From NCBI GenBank assembly GCA_964477265.1, contig CAYZDJ010000010.1:24453-88452 (forward strand): 64,000 nt of DNA, in the 5' to 3' direction. The position numbers and the translations under genes are program-made. The stretch comes from CAIVPM01 sp964477265. GTDB lineage: Bacteria > Bacteroidota > Bacteroidia > Chitinophagales > Chitinophagaceae. Of the stretch, positions 53,804 through 62,906 are shown piece after piece. The notes beneath the pieces were generated by a model, which was given only the letters and a program-made list of their open reading frames with translations, made no database searches and was not told the DNA's origin. Each line of letters begins with the position of its first letter. Within the stretch, counting starts at the first letter, position 1.

Positions 53804-54511
53804 CTAACATCTTGCCATCTTTTTCTTTTTACCCAACACCCCTTTGTTTTTAACTTTCATAATGTATTCAATTGCGTCAGGAACTTTACAAGATGTACCA
53901 TTCATATCTACCTCAACTACACCTATTTTTTTTGCAACATCCATTGCATAATCTGTTAAAGAAACAACATACGAACCAACAGCAATTATGAATAAATTCA
54001 TTTGTTGTCTCACACGGTTATCTGCTTTATGAATATTTTTTTCCACCCTTGCTAATAGTTTTTCTATTGATGGAATATCTAATTCACTATCTGGTTTAAT
54101 AGCTACCAAACTTGATAATGCAGCCCAACCAGCTGATGCAATATATTCTTCTTTGGCATCAATCCATTCCATAGCAAGCTCATATCCATAGTTGCTTTCA
54201 GCAGCAATCCATGGTACTGTATAGCCACTTATGTTGTTAGAAACTGCTTGCTTAACCCATAATGACAAGTCTTTTTTTGTCATTTTATTTTCATCAGCAA
54301 TTAAGCCAGCCAGATACATGGCATCAGCATTGCCGGTTGCATATAAACCTTTAGACAATTCATAATCTTTCTTAACCTTTTTTTGAATAACCTTTAAGTA
54401 CTCTACCTTAACGCCAAAAAATGGTTCTTTAACTCCATGTTTAAGCAATATCTTTTTTATTCCCTCATTGCCGTTTGCCTTCAGGTCAGCCATTATAGTT
54501 TCTACAGTCAT
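53804..54511 (-). CDS. DNA alkylation repair family protein (AlkD-like HEAT fold)
   Basis: The 235-residue product begins MTVETIMADLKANGNEGIKKI and has the AlkD-type helical repeats: FFGVKVEYLKVIQKKVKK, DAMYLAGLIAD, then AAESNYGYELAMEWIDAKEEY and SAGWAALSSLVA, with R/K-rich loops facing DNA. Related enzymes remove alkylated bases. An upstream ATG at 54547 overlaps the kynU gene end, but family alignment favours 54511. A Lys-rich tail (KKKKMARC) closes the protein. Confidence 0.82.
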   Translation of the reverse strand: MTVETIMADLKANGNEGIKKILLKHGVKEPFFGVKVEYLKVIQKKVKKDYELSKGLYATGNADAMYLAGLIADENKMTKKDLSLWVKQAVSNNISGYTVPWIAAESNYGYELAMEWIDAKEEYIASAGWAALSSLVAIKPDSELDIPSIEKLLARVEKNIHKADNRVRQQMNLFIIAVGSYVVSLTDYAMDVAKKIGVVEVDMNGTSCKVPDAIEYIMKVKNKGVLGKKKKMARC

Positions 54512-54536
54512 AATAGTTAGTTTTAAATTATTATTA

Positions 54537-55799
54537 CTATAATCCATTTACAATATCGCCAAACTTCCACACATCTTCAAAGCTATTATACAAAGGCACA
54601 GGTGCAATGCGAATTACATTGGGTTCACGCCAATCGGCAATTACACCTTTCTTGGTAAGTTCATCAAACATTTGCTTGCCATTGCTGCCAGTTAGCAACG
54701 AAATTTGACAACCATGTTCAACTGCATTTCGTGGAGTAATGATTTCAAAAACGTTTTTGTTTTTATTTATTTCATCAACCACAAACCATAAAAATTGATT
54801 CAATAATCTTGCTTTGGCTTGCAATCTTTCAATTCCTGCTTCTTCAAAAATATCAAGGCTTGCCTTGTGTGCAGCCATGCTTAAAATAGGTGCATTGCTC
54901 AATTGCCATCCTTCAGCAGTTGGTATAGCTTTAAAGCCTCTGTCCATTTTAAAACGAGTTTCTTTTTCATAACCCCACCAACCTGCAAAACGTTTTAAAT
55001 CTGTATTGGTAGCATGTTTTTCATGTATGTAAACTCCACTAACACCTCCTGGTCCACTGTTTAAATATTTATAACTGCACCAGCAAGCAAAATCAACATT
55101 CCAATCGTGTAAATGCAATTCAATATTGCCAGCAGCATGAGCCAAATCAAAGCCACACAACACACCAACTTTATGTGCAACAGCAGTGATAGTTCTCATG
55201 TCAAACACTTGCCCTGTATAGTAATTTACGCCACCAAACATTACCAAAGCCAATTCATTTTTATTGTCTTCAATGGCTTGTAAAATATCTTCTGTTCTAA
55301 TGTTATATTCACCTTGCCTTGGTGCAATTTCTATTACAGCATCATCATATTCAAAACCATGAAATTTTACCTGACTTTCTAAAGCATATTGGTCGCTTGG
55401 AAAAGCCTTTGCTTCACAAATAATTTTATATTTTGTTTTTGTGGGCTGATAAAAACTTACCAGTAATAAATGTAGATTCACCGTAAGTTGATTCATTACA
55501 ACCACTTCATTTGGCAAGCAACCAACAATTTTTGAAAGTTGTTGAGGAAAAATTTCGTGATAAGGCATCCAAGGATTGCGTGCATGAAAATGTCCTTCAA
55601 CACCAAGACTTGCCCAATCTTCCAATTCGTTTAAAACATAGTCCTGCGTTGCTTTTGGCTGCAAGCCTAAAGAATTACCTGTAAAATATACAGCTTCTTT
55701 TCCATGCATCATTGGAATGTAAAAACTATCCCTGAAATGTTTTAATTCATCGGCTGCATCAAGTTGTTGTGCAAAGGCAAGTGTGTTTTGTAAGTTCAT
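54537..55799 (-). CDS. kynU: Kynureninase
   Basis: The 420-residue PLP enzyme has YFTGNSLGLQPKA, the CEAKAFPSDQYALESQV segment, FDLAHAAGNIELHLHDW and the Schiff-base Lys244 in CSYKYLNSGPGGVSG. It cleaves kynurenine to anthranilate and alanine. ATG 55799 is preferred; the frame opens 12 codons upstream inside repeat DNA (55808-). No other kynurenine-pathway genes are adjacent. Confidence 0.95.
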   Translation of the reverse strand: MNLQNTLAFAQQLDAADELKHFRDSFYIPMMHGKEAVYFTGNSLGLQPKATQDYVLNELEDWASLGVEGHFHARNPWMPYHEIFPQQLSKIVGCLPNEVVVMNQLTVNLHLLLVSFYQPTKTKYKIICEAKAFPSDQYALESQVKFHGFEYDDAVIEIAPRQGEYNIRTEDILQAIEDNKNELALVMFGGVNYYTGQVFDMRTITAVAHKVGVLCGFDLAHAAGNIELHLHDWNVDFACWCSYKYLNSGPGGVSGVYIHEKHATNTDLKRFAGWWGYEKETRFKMDRGFKAIPTAEGWQLSNAPILSMAAHKASLDIFEEAGIERLQAKARLLNQFLWFVVDEINKNKNVFEIITPRNAVEHGCQISLLTGSNGKQMFDELTKKGVIADWREPNVIRIAPVPLYNSFEDVWKFGDIVNGL

Positions 55800-55807
55800 A
55801 TTTGTTT

Positions 55808-55853
55808 TATTTCTCGCAGATATCACTGATAACACAGAATATCTTTTTTAATT
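55808..55853. repeat. Repeat of the CACAGA family upstream of kynU
   Basis: CTCGCAGATATCACTGATAA, then CACAGAATATC matches the left arm at 18437 in order and wording. It has been read as an N-terminal extension of kynU by naive frame calling. Confidence 0.6.
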
Positions 55854-55878
55854 TTATTGGTTGTAATTTTAGAGGGAA

Positions 55879-57828
55879 TTATTTTTCACCTTTCACCCAC
55901 TCATAATCTAATTGTCGTTTATCTAAATTAGCAGCAACCACAAGTATTGTAACAGTATCACCCATTTTAAATTTACGACCACTGCGTTTGCCTACTAAGC
56001 TATAATCATTTTCCACTAATCTAAAATCATCAAAGTCGCTCAGTGTATTAATGCTTACAAGCCCTTCACACTTGTGTTCAATAGTTTCTACCCAAAAACC
56101 AAATGCAGCAACACCGCTGATTACGCCTTCAAAAGTTTGTCCAAGTTTATCTCTCATAAACTCAACTTGCTTGTATTTATTTCCTGCTCGTTCACTATCC
56201 ATAGCTGCACGTTCCTTTACACTACAATGCACACATTTTTCCTCCATTTTATCATCAATCAAAATTTTGTCTTGTAAAATACTTTGCAAAACTCTATGCA
56301 CCAATACATCTGGATAACGGCGAATGGGTGAGGTAAAATGAGCATAATATTCAAAAGCTAAACCATAGTGCCCAATATTATTTGTAGTGTAAGTAGCTTT
56401 TGCCATTGTACGAATACCAAGGGTTTCAAGCACTTGTTGTTCTGGTTTGCCACGTGCATCATCAAGTAATTGATTAAAGCTTTCAGCAATTTTTTCTGGA
56501 GATGAAATATCAAACTGATGACCATATTTTCTTGCAAAAGCTATAAATGGTGCAAGTTTGGCTTCATCTGGTGTATCGTGTACTCTATATGGAAAAGGTA
56601 TATCCTCATTCTTATATTTTTTAGTAGCAACAAACTGTGCAACAGCTTTATTGGCAAGCAACATTAATTCTTCAATTAGTTGATGAGCTTCCTTGCTTTC
56701 TTTTACAACAATACCAATTGGCTTTCCATTTTCATCAAGTTTAAACCTTACTTCCTTACTACTAAAATTAATTGCACCCTTTGAAAACCTTTGCTGGCGA
56801 AGTGTTTGAGAGATTTGGTTTAATAGAAGAATTTCATTTTTATACTCATTCTTTGTATCTCTTCCTTCAATAATTTCTTGCACATCTTCATATGCATATC
56901 TATGGTTTGAATGTATTACAGTTTTGCATAAAGTTGTTTTTTTAACTTCAGCTTTTGCATTTATTTCAAAGATGGCAGAGAATGTAAACTTGTCTTCGTG
57001 TGGGCGAAGCGAACATAATTCATTACTTATTTTTTCTGGCAACATTGGGTTAACCCTATCAGGTAAATAAACACTTGTTGCTCGTTTGTATGCTTCATCA
57101 TCAAGCTTTGTATTTGGCAAAACATAATGGCTTACGTCTGCTATATGCACACCAATTTCATACAAATCTTTTTTAATTTTTTTAATGGAAATGGCATCGT
57201 CAAAGTCTTTCGCATCAACTGGGTCAATGGTAAAAGTTAATGTTTCTCTAAAATCAATTCGTTTAGCAATTTCATTGCTGTCAAGAGTTTCAGGCAAAGC
57301 ATTTGCTTCTTGCATCACTTCATCAGGAAAAGAAAGAGGGAAACCATTTTCAGTTAAAATCTCTTTCATTGCAAAATTACTTTCATCTTCTGGCTTAATT
57401 ATATTAATGATTTCGCCAATAGGTTTTTTATCATCTTTCTCCCAGCGTGCTAATCTTGCAACAACTTTTTCCTTGTCTTTCGCACCATTTACTTTTTCTA
57501 ATGGTATATAAAAATCTGGCATTGATTTACTACTATCAGCAACAAAAAATGCATGTTTGGCATTTACCTGAATATGGCCAATAAAGTCAATTTGTTTCCT
57601 CTCTACAACATCAGTTACAAAGCCTTCTTTTCTTCCTGTTCTTAAGTTTTCTTTAGTAACTTTTACACGTACTGTATCGCCATTAAAAGCCCTGTTAAAA
57701 TCTTGTGGACGAACAATTACATCGCCTGTATCATTTGGTATTACAACATAACCAAGCCCACTTCTGGTAACTTCTAAAACTCCTTTAAGTGTAGTGGCGG
57801 TTGTACTATTTTTTTTCTTGTTTTTCAA
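55879..57828 (-). CDS. rnr: Ribonuclease R (RNB/VacB family)
   Basis: The 649-residue product has N-terminal cold-shock-like domains (GLGYVVIPNDTGDVIV; FIGHIQVNAKHAFFV), the RNB core with the active-site Asp cluster IDPVDAKDFDDAIS (D202, D208, D210, D211), ADVSHYV, YLPDRVNPMLPEKISNELCSL, and a C-terminal S1 domain (QTFEGVISGVAAFGFWVE). It is a processive 3'-5' exonuclease for structured RNA. It is somewhat shorter than E. coli RNase R at the N-terminus. It overlaps lpxK by 23 bases. Confidence 0.95.
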   Translation of the reverse strand: MKNKKKNSTTATTLKGVLEVTRSGLGYVVIPNDTGDVIVRPQDFNRAFNGDTVRVKVTKENLRTGRKEGFVTDVVERKQIDFIGHIQVNAKHAFFVADSSKSMPDFYIPLEKVNGAKDKEKVVARLARWEKDDKKPIGEIINIIKPEDESNFAMKEILTENGFPLSFPDEVMQEANALPETLDSNEIAKRIDFRETLTFTIDPVDAKDFDDAISIKKIKKDLYEIGVHIADVSHYVLPNTKLDDEAYKRATSVYLPDRVNPMLPEKISNELCSLRPHEDKFTFSAIFEINAKAEVKKTTLCKTVIHSNHRYAYEDVQEIIEGRDTKNEYKNEILLLNQISQTLRQQRFSKGAINFSSKEVRFKLDENGKPIGIVVKESKEAHQLIEELMLLANKAVAQFVATKKYKNEDIPFPYRVHDTPDEAKLAPFIAFARKYGHQFDISSPEKIAESFNQLLDDARGKPEQQVLETLGIRTMAKATYTTNNIGHYGLAFEYYAHFTSPIRRYPDVLVHRVLQSILQDKILIDDKMEEKCVHCSVKERAAMDSERAGNKYKQVEFMRDKLGQTFEGVISGVAAFGFWVETIEHKCEGLVSINTLSDFDDFRLVENDYSLVGKRSGRKFKMGDTVTILVVAANLDKRQLDYEWVKGEK

Positions 57829-58921
57829 TATCGTTGGTTTCCTCTTTTTGTTTATAATGATTTTTTATGTAGTTCAACACACTTGCATTAAACGCCTTGC
57901 CTTCGTTAAATAAAAACTGGTGTGTAATAGGCAATACATACACAGGCAGCTTGCTTAGCTCAGCATCAAATTTTACAAAGCGAACTGCATCTTTTTCTGT
58001 TGTTAAAATAATCTTATTATGCACATCAATACTTTCAAATTTCTTTTTAATATTATTCAAATCATCAATATTAAAGATATGGTGATCGCTAAAATTAATT
58101 TGATAATAAGTATGTGTTTTGTTATGCAAATAATCTTTTAAAGGTTTGGGATTGGCAATGCCACATACCAATAAAACTTCTTCCCTGCCTGTAAGCTCCC
58201 ATGTTTTTTGTGTGTCAAAAATATGATAAGGTGTGCCGTAATTTATTGTTGTAAAAAATATTTGCTGGCCCTGCCAAGCATGCAATTCATACAATAATTT
58301 TTTCTTTCTTATTTCGTCCAAATCAGCAGGGCACTTAGTTACAACCAATATGTTTGCTCGTTTGTAGCTTTTTCTTTCATCTCTTAAATCGCCTGTTGGC
58401 AAAAAATAATCGTGGGTAAAACGATTGGCATATTCAGTTAATAAAATATTATAGCCAGCATTAATTTGCCTGTGCTGAAAAGCATCATCTAAAATAATAG
58501 CTTGAAGATTGGGCTTGTCTTGCAACAAATGTGGCACAGCCACAACACGCTCCTCGCCTACTGCCACTGCTACATCAGGAAACTTTAAATGAAACTGCAT
58601 CGGCTCATCTCCAATTTCAAGTGCAGTAGTTGCAGAGCTTGCCAAAACGTAGCCTTTTGTTTTGCGTTTATAGCCTCTGCTTAAAGTTGCAATTTCAAAT
58701 TCGTCTTTCAAAATTCTTACTAAATACTCAACCATTGGGCTTTTGCCAGTGCCGCCAACAGCAAGATTGCCAACACAAATAATAGGGAAATTAAACGTTA
58801 CACTTTTAAGCTTGCCCCTGTCATATAAAAAATTTCTTACAGCAACAATCCATCCATAAATAATAGCAAATGGAAGCAGTAATATGCGAAATGACTTTAA
58901 AAAAATATTGTTATGATTCAT
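57806..58921 (-). CDS. lpxK: Tetraacyldisaccharide 4'-kinase (lipid A synthesis)
   Basis: The 371-residue product has an N-terminal membrane anchor (FRILLLPFAIIYGWIVAVRNFLY) and Walker A GNLAVGGTGKSP (51-62), then LSRGYKRKT and DDAFQHR, all typical of LpxK. It phosphorylates lipid A disaccharide at the inner membrane and implies an outer membrane with lipid A. ATG 58921 is the start; a six-codon upstream extension lies in repeat DNA. It overlaps rnr by 23 bases. Confidence 0.95.
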   Translation of the reverse strand: MNHNNIFLKSFRILLLPFAIIYGWIVAVRNFLYDRGKLKSVTFNFPIICVGNLAVGGTGKSPMVEYLVRILKDEFEIATLSRGYKRKTKGYVLASSATTALEIGDEPMQFHLKFPDVAVAVGEERVVAVPHLLQDKPNLQAIILDDAFQHRQINAGYNILLTEYANRFTHDYFLPTGDLRDERKSYKRANILVVTKCPADLDEIRKKKLLYELHAWQGQQIFFTTINYGTPYHIFDTQKTWELTGREEVLLVCGIANPKPLKDYLHNKTHTYYQINFSDHHIFNIDDLNNIKKKFESIDVHNKIILTTEKDAVRFVKFDAELSKLPVYVLPITHQFLFNEGKAFNASVLNYIKNHYKQKEETNDIEKQEKK

Positions 58922-58929
58922 TGTTTTTA

Positions 58930-58975
58930 TTTCACGCAAAGAAACTAAGGCTACAAAGAAACAAAGTTTTCTTGT
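58930..58975. repeat. CGCAAAG repeat upstream of lpxK
   Basis: TTTCACGCAAAGAAACTAAG, then GCTACAAAGAAACAAAG and TTTTCTTGTG, a degenerate member of the CACAAAG family. Confidence 0.5.
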
Positions 58976-59009
58976 GACTTAAAGATTAGTTATTGCCTTG
59001 TGAGAAAGA

Positions 59010-59579
59010 CTAAAATTCATAAATTTTATTTGGTGTTATGCAACAGCATAAAGGTATATCAAACTCATTTATATCATCAATTTTATTAATAGGTTCAAAG
59101 TAACTAAAGCCAATTGTTGTAACATCTTGATTGCACTTTGCCAGAAACCTATCATAGAATCCTTTTCCATAGCCAACTCTATAACCTTGCATATCACAAA
59201 TTATCATTGGCACCAAAATCAAATCAATTTCCTTTGCATTTATTTCAATACCAGATTTTGGTTCAGTAATTCCATACTCATTTGTTTTATAAACAGTTTC
59301 TTCATCAATTAAAATTGCTTTCATTCCATTGGTTGCAAAATTGGAAACAGGGTAAACAATATTTAAACCTGGAATTATGTGACGCAGGTAAGATGAAAAT
59401 AAATGCGTGTTTGGTTCATTATTTTTCTGAACGCCCCAATAAGTCAAAACTATTTTAACGCTATTAAAATTAAATTGCTGAAACTGCAACAGCATCATAT
59501 CATCATATCTCAATTTATCTTTTGATGAAATGTTTTTCCTTAGCTGCAAATATGTTGAACGTAACTCTTTCTTGTTCAC
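59010..59579 (-). CDS. 5-formyltetrahydrofolate cyclo-ligase
   Basis: The 189-residue product has the C-terminal signature ILVPMIICDMQGYRVGYGKG, then FYDRFL (ATP/folate-binding), and an N-terminal KKELRSTYLQLRKNISS. It converts 5-formyl-THF to 5,10-methenyl-THF with ATP. Start is GTG at 59579; upstream in-frame codons do not resemble the family. It is in line with lpxK and rnr. Confidence 0.92.
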   Translation of the reverse strand: MNKKELRSTYLQLRKNISSKDKLRYDDMMLLQFQQFNFNSVKIVLTYWGVQKNNEPNTHLFSSYLRHIIPGLNIVYPVSNFATNGMKAILIDEETVYKTNEYGITEPKSGIEINAKEIDLILVPMIICDMQGYRVGYGKGFYDRFLAKCNQDVTTIGFSYFEPINKIDDINEFDIPLCCCITPNKIYEF

Positions 59580-59656
59580 AATTTAATAAGTTAATAGTTA
59601 TGTGCAAATAAACAATCCTATTATTTCTGAGCCATATTTTTCTGTAAAAACATATT

Positions 59657-59667
59657 CCCCTATTTTT
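59657..59667 (+). promoter_or_regulatory. CCCCTATTTTT motif, copy 3
   Basis: Identical word 17 bases before the SpoIIM-like gene start, at the head of the MoxR operon. Confidence 0.45.
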
Positions 59668-59684
59668 CCCAAAAATTACCGAAA

Positions 59685-60644
59685 ATGCGTGAAGCATTAT
59701 TTATAAAGAAAAATAAAGAACGCTGGGAAAAAATGGCTTATATGCCAGAGCAGGATATTGATGATATGGCTGGCGAGTTTACGCAATTGGTTGATGATTT
59801 AGGCTATGCAAAAACATTTTACCCAACCAGCAAAACCACAACTTTTCTTAATACTGAAGCTTCAAAAAGATACTTAACCATTTACCAAAACAGAAAGGAA
59901 GAACAAAACAGATTTACTACTTTTTATAAAACAGAATTGCCCTTAACCATAGCAAAACATCATAAAACATTATTAGCCTGCTTTCTTTTATTTATATTAT
60001 TTTATGGCGTTGGTTTTTACAGTGCCATTAAAGATGAAAGCATTGTAAGTGATATGTTGGGCGATAGTTACATAAGAATGACAGAAAAAAATATTGAGCA
60101 GGGAAATCCTTTTGGCGTATATCAAAGAGATAATAATGTGCTGATGTTTTTGGGTATAATGATTAACAATATACACGTTGCATTTACTTATTTTTTAGAG
60201 GGTTTATTGTTTCCATTTTTTACTGTAAAAAATCTGGTGACCGAAGCTTTGAGGTTAGGCAGTTTTAATGTAATGTTTTACAAGAAAGGCATGGGTGTTT
60301 CTTTCTTTTTGGCAGTAATGATACATGGCACTTTAGAGTTGGCAAGTTTAATTATTGCAGCAGCAGCAGGCGTTGTGTTGGGTAAAAGCTGGCTGTTTCC
60401 TAAAAGTCTTACAAGGCTACAGGCCTTTAAGCAAGGAGCAAAAGAAGGATTAAAAATTATTATTGGTGTAATGCCTGTGTTTATTATGGCTGCATTGTTT
60501 GAAGGCTTTGTGACACGCTATTACAATACAATGCCAGTTTGGGTTAATATTATAATTTTAGCTATCTCATTCACTTTTATCATTGGTTATTTTGTTGTAT
60601 ATCCATTTATTGTTAAGCGAAAATTTAAGGCCAATTTTGAATAA
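59685..60644 (+). CDS. SpoIIM-like (DUF95) integral membrane protein
   Basis: The 319-residue product has a soluble N-terminal helical part (MREALFIKKNKERWEKMAYM; DDMAGEFTQLVDDLGYAKTFYP) and about six spans (103-122, 155-180, 204-225, 230-250, 262-282, 290-310). MIHGTLELASLIIAAAAGVVLG with a conserved HG-E is the SpoIIM signature. In Bacteroidota this protein accompanies MoxR and DUF58 clusters, not sporulation. It is first gene of the operon and overlaps the next by eight bases. Confidence 0.87.
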   Translation: MREALFIKKNKERWEKMAYMPEQDIDDMAGEFTQLVDDLGYAKTFYPTSKTTTFLNTEASKRYLTIYQNRKEEQNRFTTFYKTELPLTIAKHHKTLLACFLLFILFYGVGFYSAIKDESIVSDMLGDSYIRMTEKNIEQGNPFGVYQRDNNVLMFLGIMINNIHVAFTYFLEGLLFPFFTVKNLVTEALRLGSFNVMFYKKGMGVSFFLAVMIHGTLELASLIIAAAAGVVLGKSWLFPKSLTRLQAFKQGAKEGLKIIIGVMPVFIMAALFEGFVTRYYNTMPVWVNIIILAISFTFIIGYFVVYPFIVKRKFKANFE

Positions 60645-61503
60645 GCTTGCTTACATATTAGTGGTTATGTTGTGCTGTTTCAGTATTCATTCAAATGCCC
60701 AAAGCGTTGAGGAAAACTTTGCAGATACAACTTATGATGTGATGGCAGACACTTCAATGAACTATGATGATGATGAATATGCTAATGACACTACTGCTAC
60801 ATACGAGAAAACAAGAACTTTATATTTTAACAATGTTGTTAACGACACAGATGCCATAAACATTAGGTTTAATGCAAATGATAGCATTAACAAATACAAG
60901 CATGAAGCTGATTTTAACTATCCAATTGACGAGGATAGATACAAGCTAATTCAAGAGCAGAACTACCACAAGACAGATACTACCGTTACTTCTAAAAAAG
61001 ATATTAAGGACAATTATCCCAAAGAAAAATCAAGTTCTTCAGTATTTATTGCTGGCAGTTTTTTATCTATACTACTGTGGACAGTTATCATTGCTTTTTT
61101 TGTTATTGTAATTTGGTTATATGTTAAAGACAACAACATTAACATGTTTGTAAAGCGTGCAAAAAAAATTGACACAATAGATGAGATAGATTACAATAAC
61201 ATTTTTGAAATAGATTATAATAAGCAAATTGAAAATGCAGTAAACGCTGGCAATTATAATGTGGCTGCACGTTTGGGCTTTTTAAAATTATTGAAACAAT
61301 TAAGCCAGAAAAACATTATTAACTATGGAATTGAAAAAACAAATTTTGAATACCAGTTTCAATTAATCAACACCAAATATTACCAAAGTTTTAATGCTGC
61401 TGCTATTTGTTATGATTATGCGTGGTATAGTGGAATTATAATTACTGCTAACCAATACAATCAGATTGTACAGCAATATAAAGCATTGGAAAGTTTGATA
61501 TAA
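60637..61503 (+). CDS. DUF4129-like membrane protein
   Basis: The product (288 residues from TTG 60637) has a signal peptide (LAYILVVMLCCFSIHSNAQ), an Asp/Tyr-rich periplasmic segment, one span (about 143-165, ILLWTVIIAFFVIVIWLYV) and a C-terminal cytosolic DUF4129-like helical domain (GNYNVAARLGFLKLLKQLSQKNII). TTG overlapping the SpoIIM-like gene by eight bases is chosen since it restores a complete signal peptide. Part of the MoxR-associated locus. Confidence 0.8.
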   Translation: MNKLAYILVVMLCCFSIHSNAQSVEENFADTTYDVMADTSMNYDDDEYANDTTATYEKTRTLYFNNVVNDTDAINIRFNANDSINKYKHEADFNYPIDEDRYKLIQEQNYHKTDTTVTSKKDIKDNYPKEKSSSSVFIAGSFLSILLWTVIIAFFVIVIWLYVKDNNINMFVKRAKKIDTIDEIDYNNIFEIDYNKQIENAVNAGNYNVAARLGFLKLLKQLSQKNIINYGIEKTNFEYQFQLINTKYYQSFNAAAICYDYAWYSGIIITANQYNQIVQQYKALESLI

Positions 61504-61529
61504 TTTTCTTAATTTATTAAAGCAAATGA

Positions 61530-61632
61530 TTAACCACAAAGAACACAAAGCAGAAAACACAGAGTAACACAAAGTTTTAAAATACTGATTCTTTCTCTGT
61601 GTAAAATCTCGGTTTACTCTGTGGTAAAAAAA
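61530..61632. repeat. Dyad repeat of the CACAAAG / CTCTGTG type inside the MoxR operon
   Basis: Left arm TTAACCACAAAGAACACAAA followed by GCAGAAAACACAGAG; right arm CTCTGTGTAAAATCTCGG followed by TTTACTCTGTGGTAA. A small hairpin GTGCC-TTTGT-GGCAC (61641-61655) follows, ten bases before the next ATG. Confidence 0.8.
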
Positions 61633-61664
61633 CATACTTAGTGCCTTTGTGGCACAAACAAAAA

Positions 61665-62906
61665 ATGAAGAAACAAACATTATACATACTACTTGCAGCT
61701 TTACTACTAATAATAGTGGCAGTAATTATTTTGTATAAGCCAAAAGAAGAATTTGATAAAAGGATTACGTTTTCCTACAAAGAGAAAAGACCTTATGGGG
61801 CTTATGTTTGCTACAATACACTCCCAGCTTTTTTTAAGACAAATGATATAAAAGTTGAAACAAAAGAGCCGGCTGACTGGATGAGCTTTGATTCAGTTTA
61901 TACCAATAAAACTCTATTATTCATTCTTACAAAAAGGTTTAATCCCAGTGACTACGAGTTGCAAAAATTGTTTGATTTTGTATCAAAAGGAAATTATGTT
62001 TTTATAAGCAGCTTGTCTTTTAATGAAACATCAAGAACGTTTTTTGACTTTGAAAACAATATATACTACGAAGATGGTTTTTACAACAATGAAGATACAA
62101 GCTTAGATAAAGTTATCCTTAACAAGCCTTACTACACAAAGGATACACACTTTTTGAATCCTGGGTTTTCGGCACAATTATATTTTGAAAAGTATGACAC
62201 TTTACGCTTTTCGGTTTTAGGGTCAAATGAAAAGAATTATCCAAATTTTATCAGGGCAAAGGTTAACAATGGAGCATTTTATTTTAACACTAACCCTTTC
62301 CTTTTTTGCAACTATTTTATCCTTAACAATAACAATCAAAGCTATTACCAGCAAGCACTTTCAGCTATACCAGACAGTGTAAAACATATTGTGTGGGATG
62401 ATTATTACATGTATAGAAGGCAGGCATATAAAGATAATAATGAAGATAACGACACTAACAGTGCATCTCCATTCAGGGTGTTGTTTGAATACCAGAGTTT
62501 CAGGTGGGCATTTTGGCTGGCAATTATTTTATTAATCGTATATGCCATCATTCATATTAAACGCAGGCAAAGGTTTGTAAACAAGGTTGTGCCTGTTAAA
62601 AACGATTCGCTGTATTTTGCCCAAACCATTGGCAGGCTTTACTTTGAAAAAGGAGACCATGCTAATCTTGCAAAGAAAATGGCAGCTTATTTTTTAGAGC
62701 ATGTTCGCAGCAAATACTTAATCAACACTTCAAACTTAAACAATGAATTTGTAGAAAAATTAAGTGCAAAGTCAGGATATAGCAACGACGAAACACACCA
62801 GCTTGTACAAGCCATTGTTAATATTCAGCATTTAGACAGCATTACACAAAATAAATTGAACGAATACTATTTATTATTTCAAAAATTTTATAAAACAACA
62901 ACCTAA
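61665..62906 (+). CDS. DUF4350 domain membrane protein
   Basis: The 413-residue product has an N-terminal span (about 5-22), an exported DUF4350 domain (FDKRITFSYKEKRPYGAYVCYNTLPAFFK; TLLFILTKRFNPSDYELQKL), a second span (about 282-300) and a cytosolic C-terminal domain. ATG 61665 is used in place of GTG 61641, which lies in a hairpin. It overlaps the MoxR gene by one base (TAATG). DUF4350 proteins recur in MoxR-DUF58 loci. Confidence 0.88.
   Translation: MKKQTLYILLAALLLIIVAVIILYKPKEEFDKRITFSYKEKRPYGAYVCYNTLPAFFKTNDIKVETKEPADWMSFDSVYTNKTLLFILTKRFNPSDYELQKLFDFVSKGNYVFISSLSFNETSRTFFDFENNIYYEDGFYNNEDTSLDKVILNKPYYTKDTHFLNPGFSAQLYFEKYDTLRFSVLGSNEKNYPNFIRAKVNNGAFYFNTNPFLFCNYFILNNNNQSYYQQALSAIPDSVKHIVWDDYYMYRRQAYKDNNEDNDTNSASPFRVLFEYQSFRWAFWLAIILLIVYAIIHIKRRQRFVNKVVPVKNDSLYFAQTIGRLYFEKGDHANLAKKMAAYFLEHVRSKYLINTSNLNNEFVEKLSAKSGYSNDETHQLVQAIVNIQHLDSITQNKLNEYYLLFQKFYKTTT

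Noticed and set aside
55800..55835. Twelve-codon N-terminal extension of kynureninase
   Set aside because: It lies in a CTCGCAGA-type repeat and has no family counterpart.
58922..58939. Six-codon N-terminal extension of LpxK
   Set aside because: It lies in CGCAAAG-type repeat DNA; the membrane anchor begins after ATG 58921.
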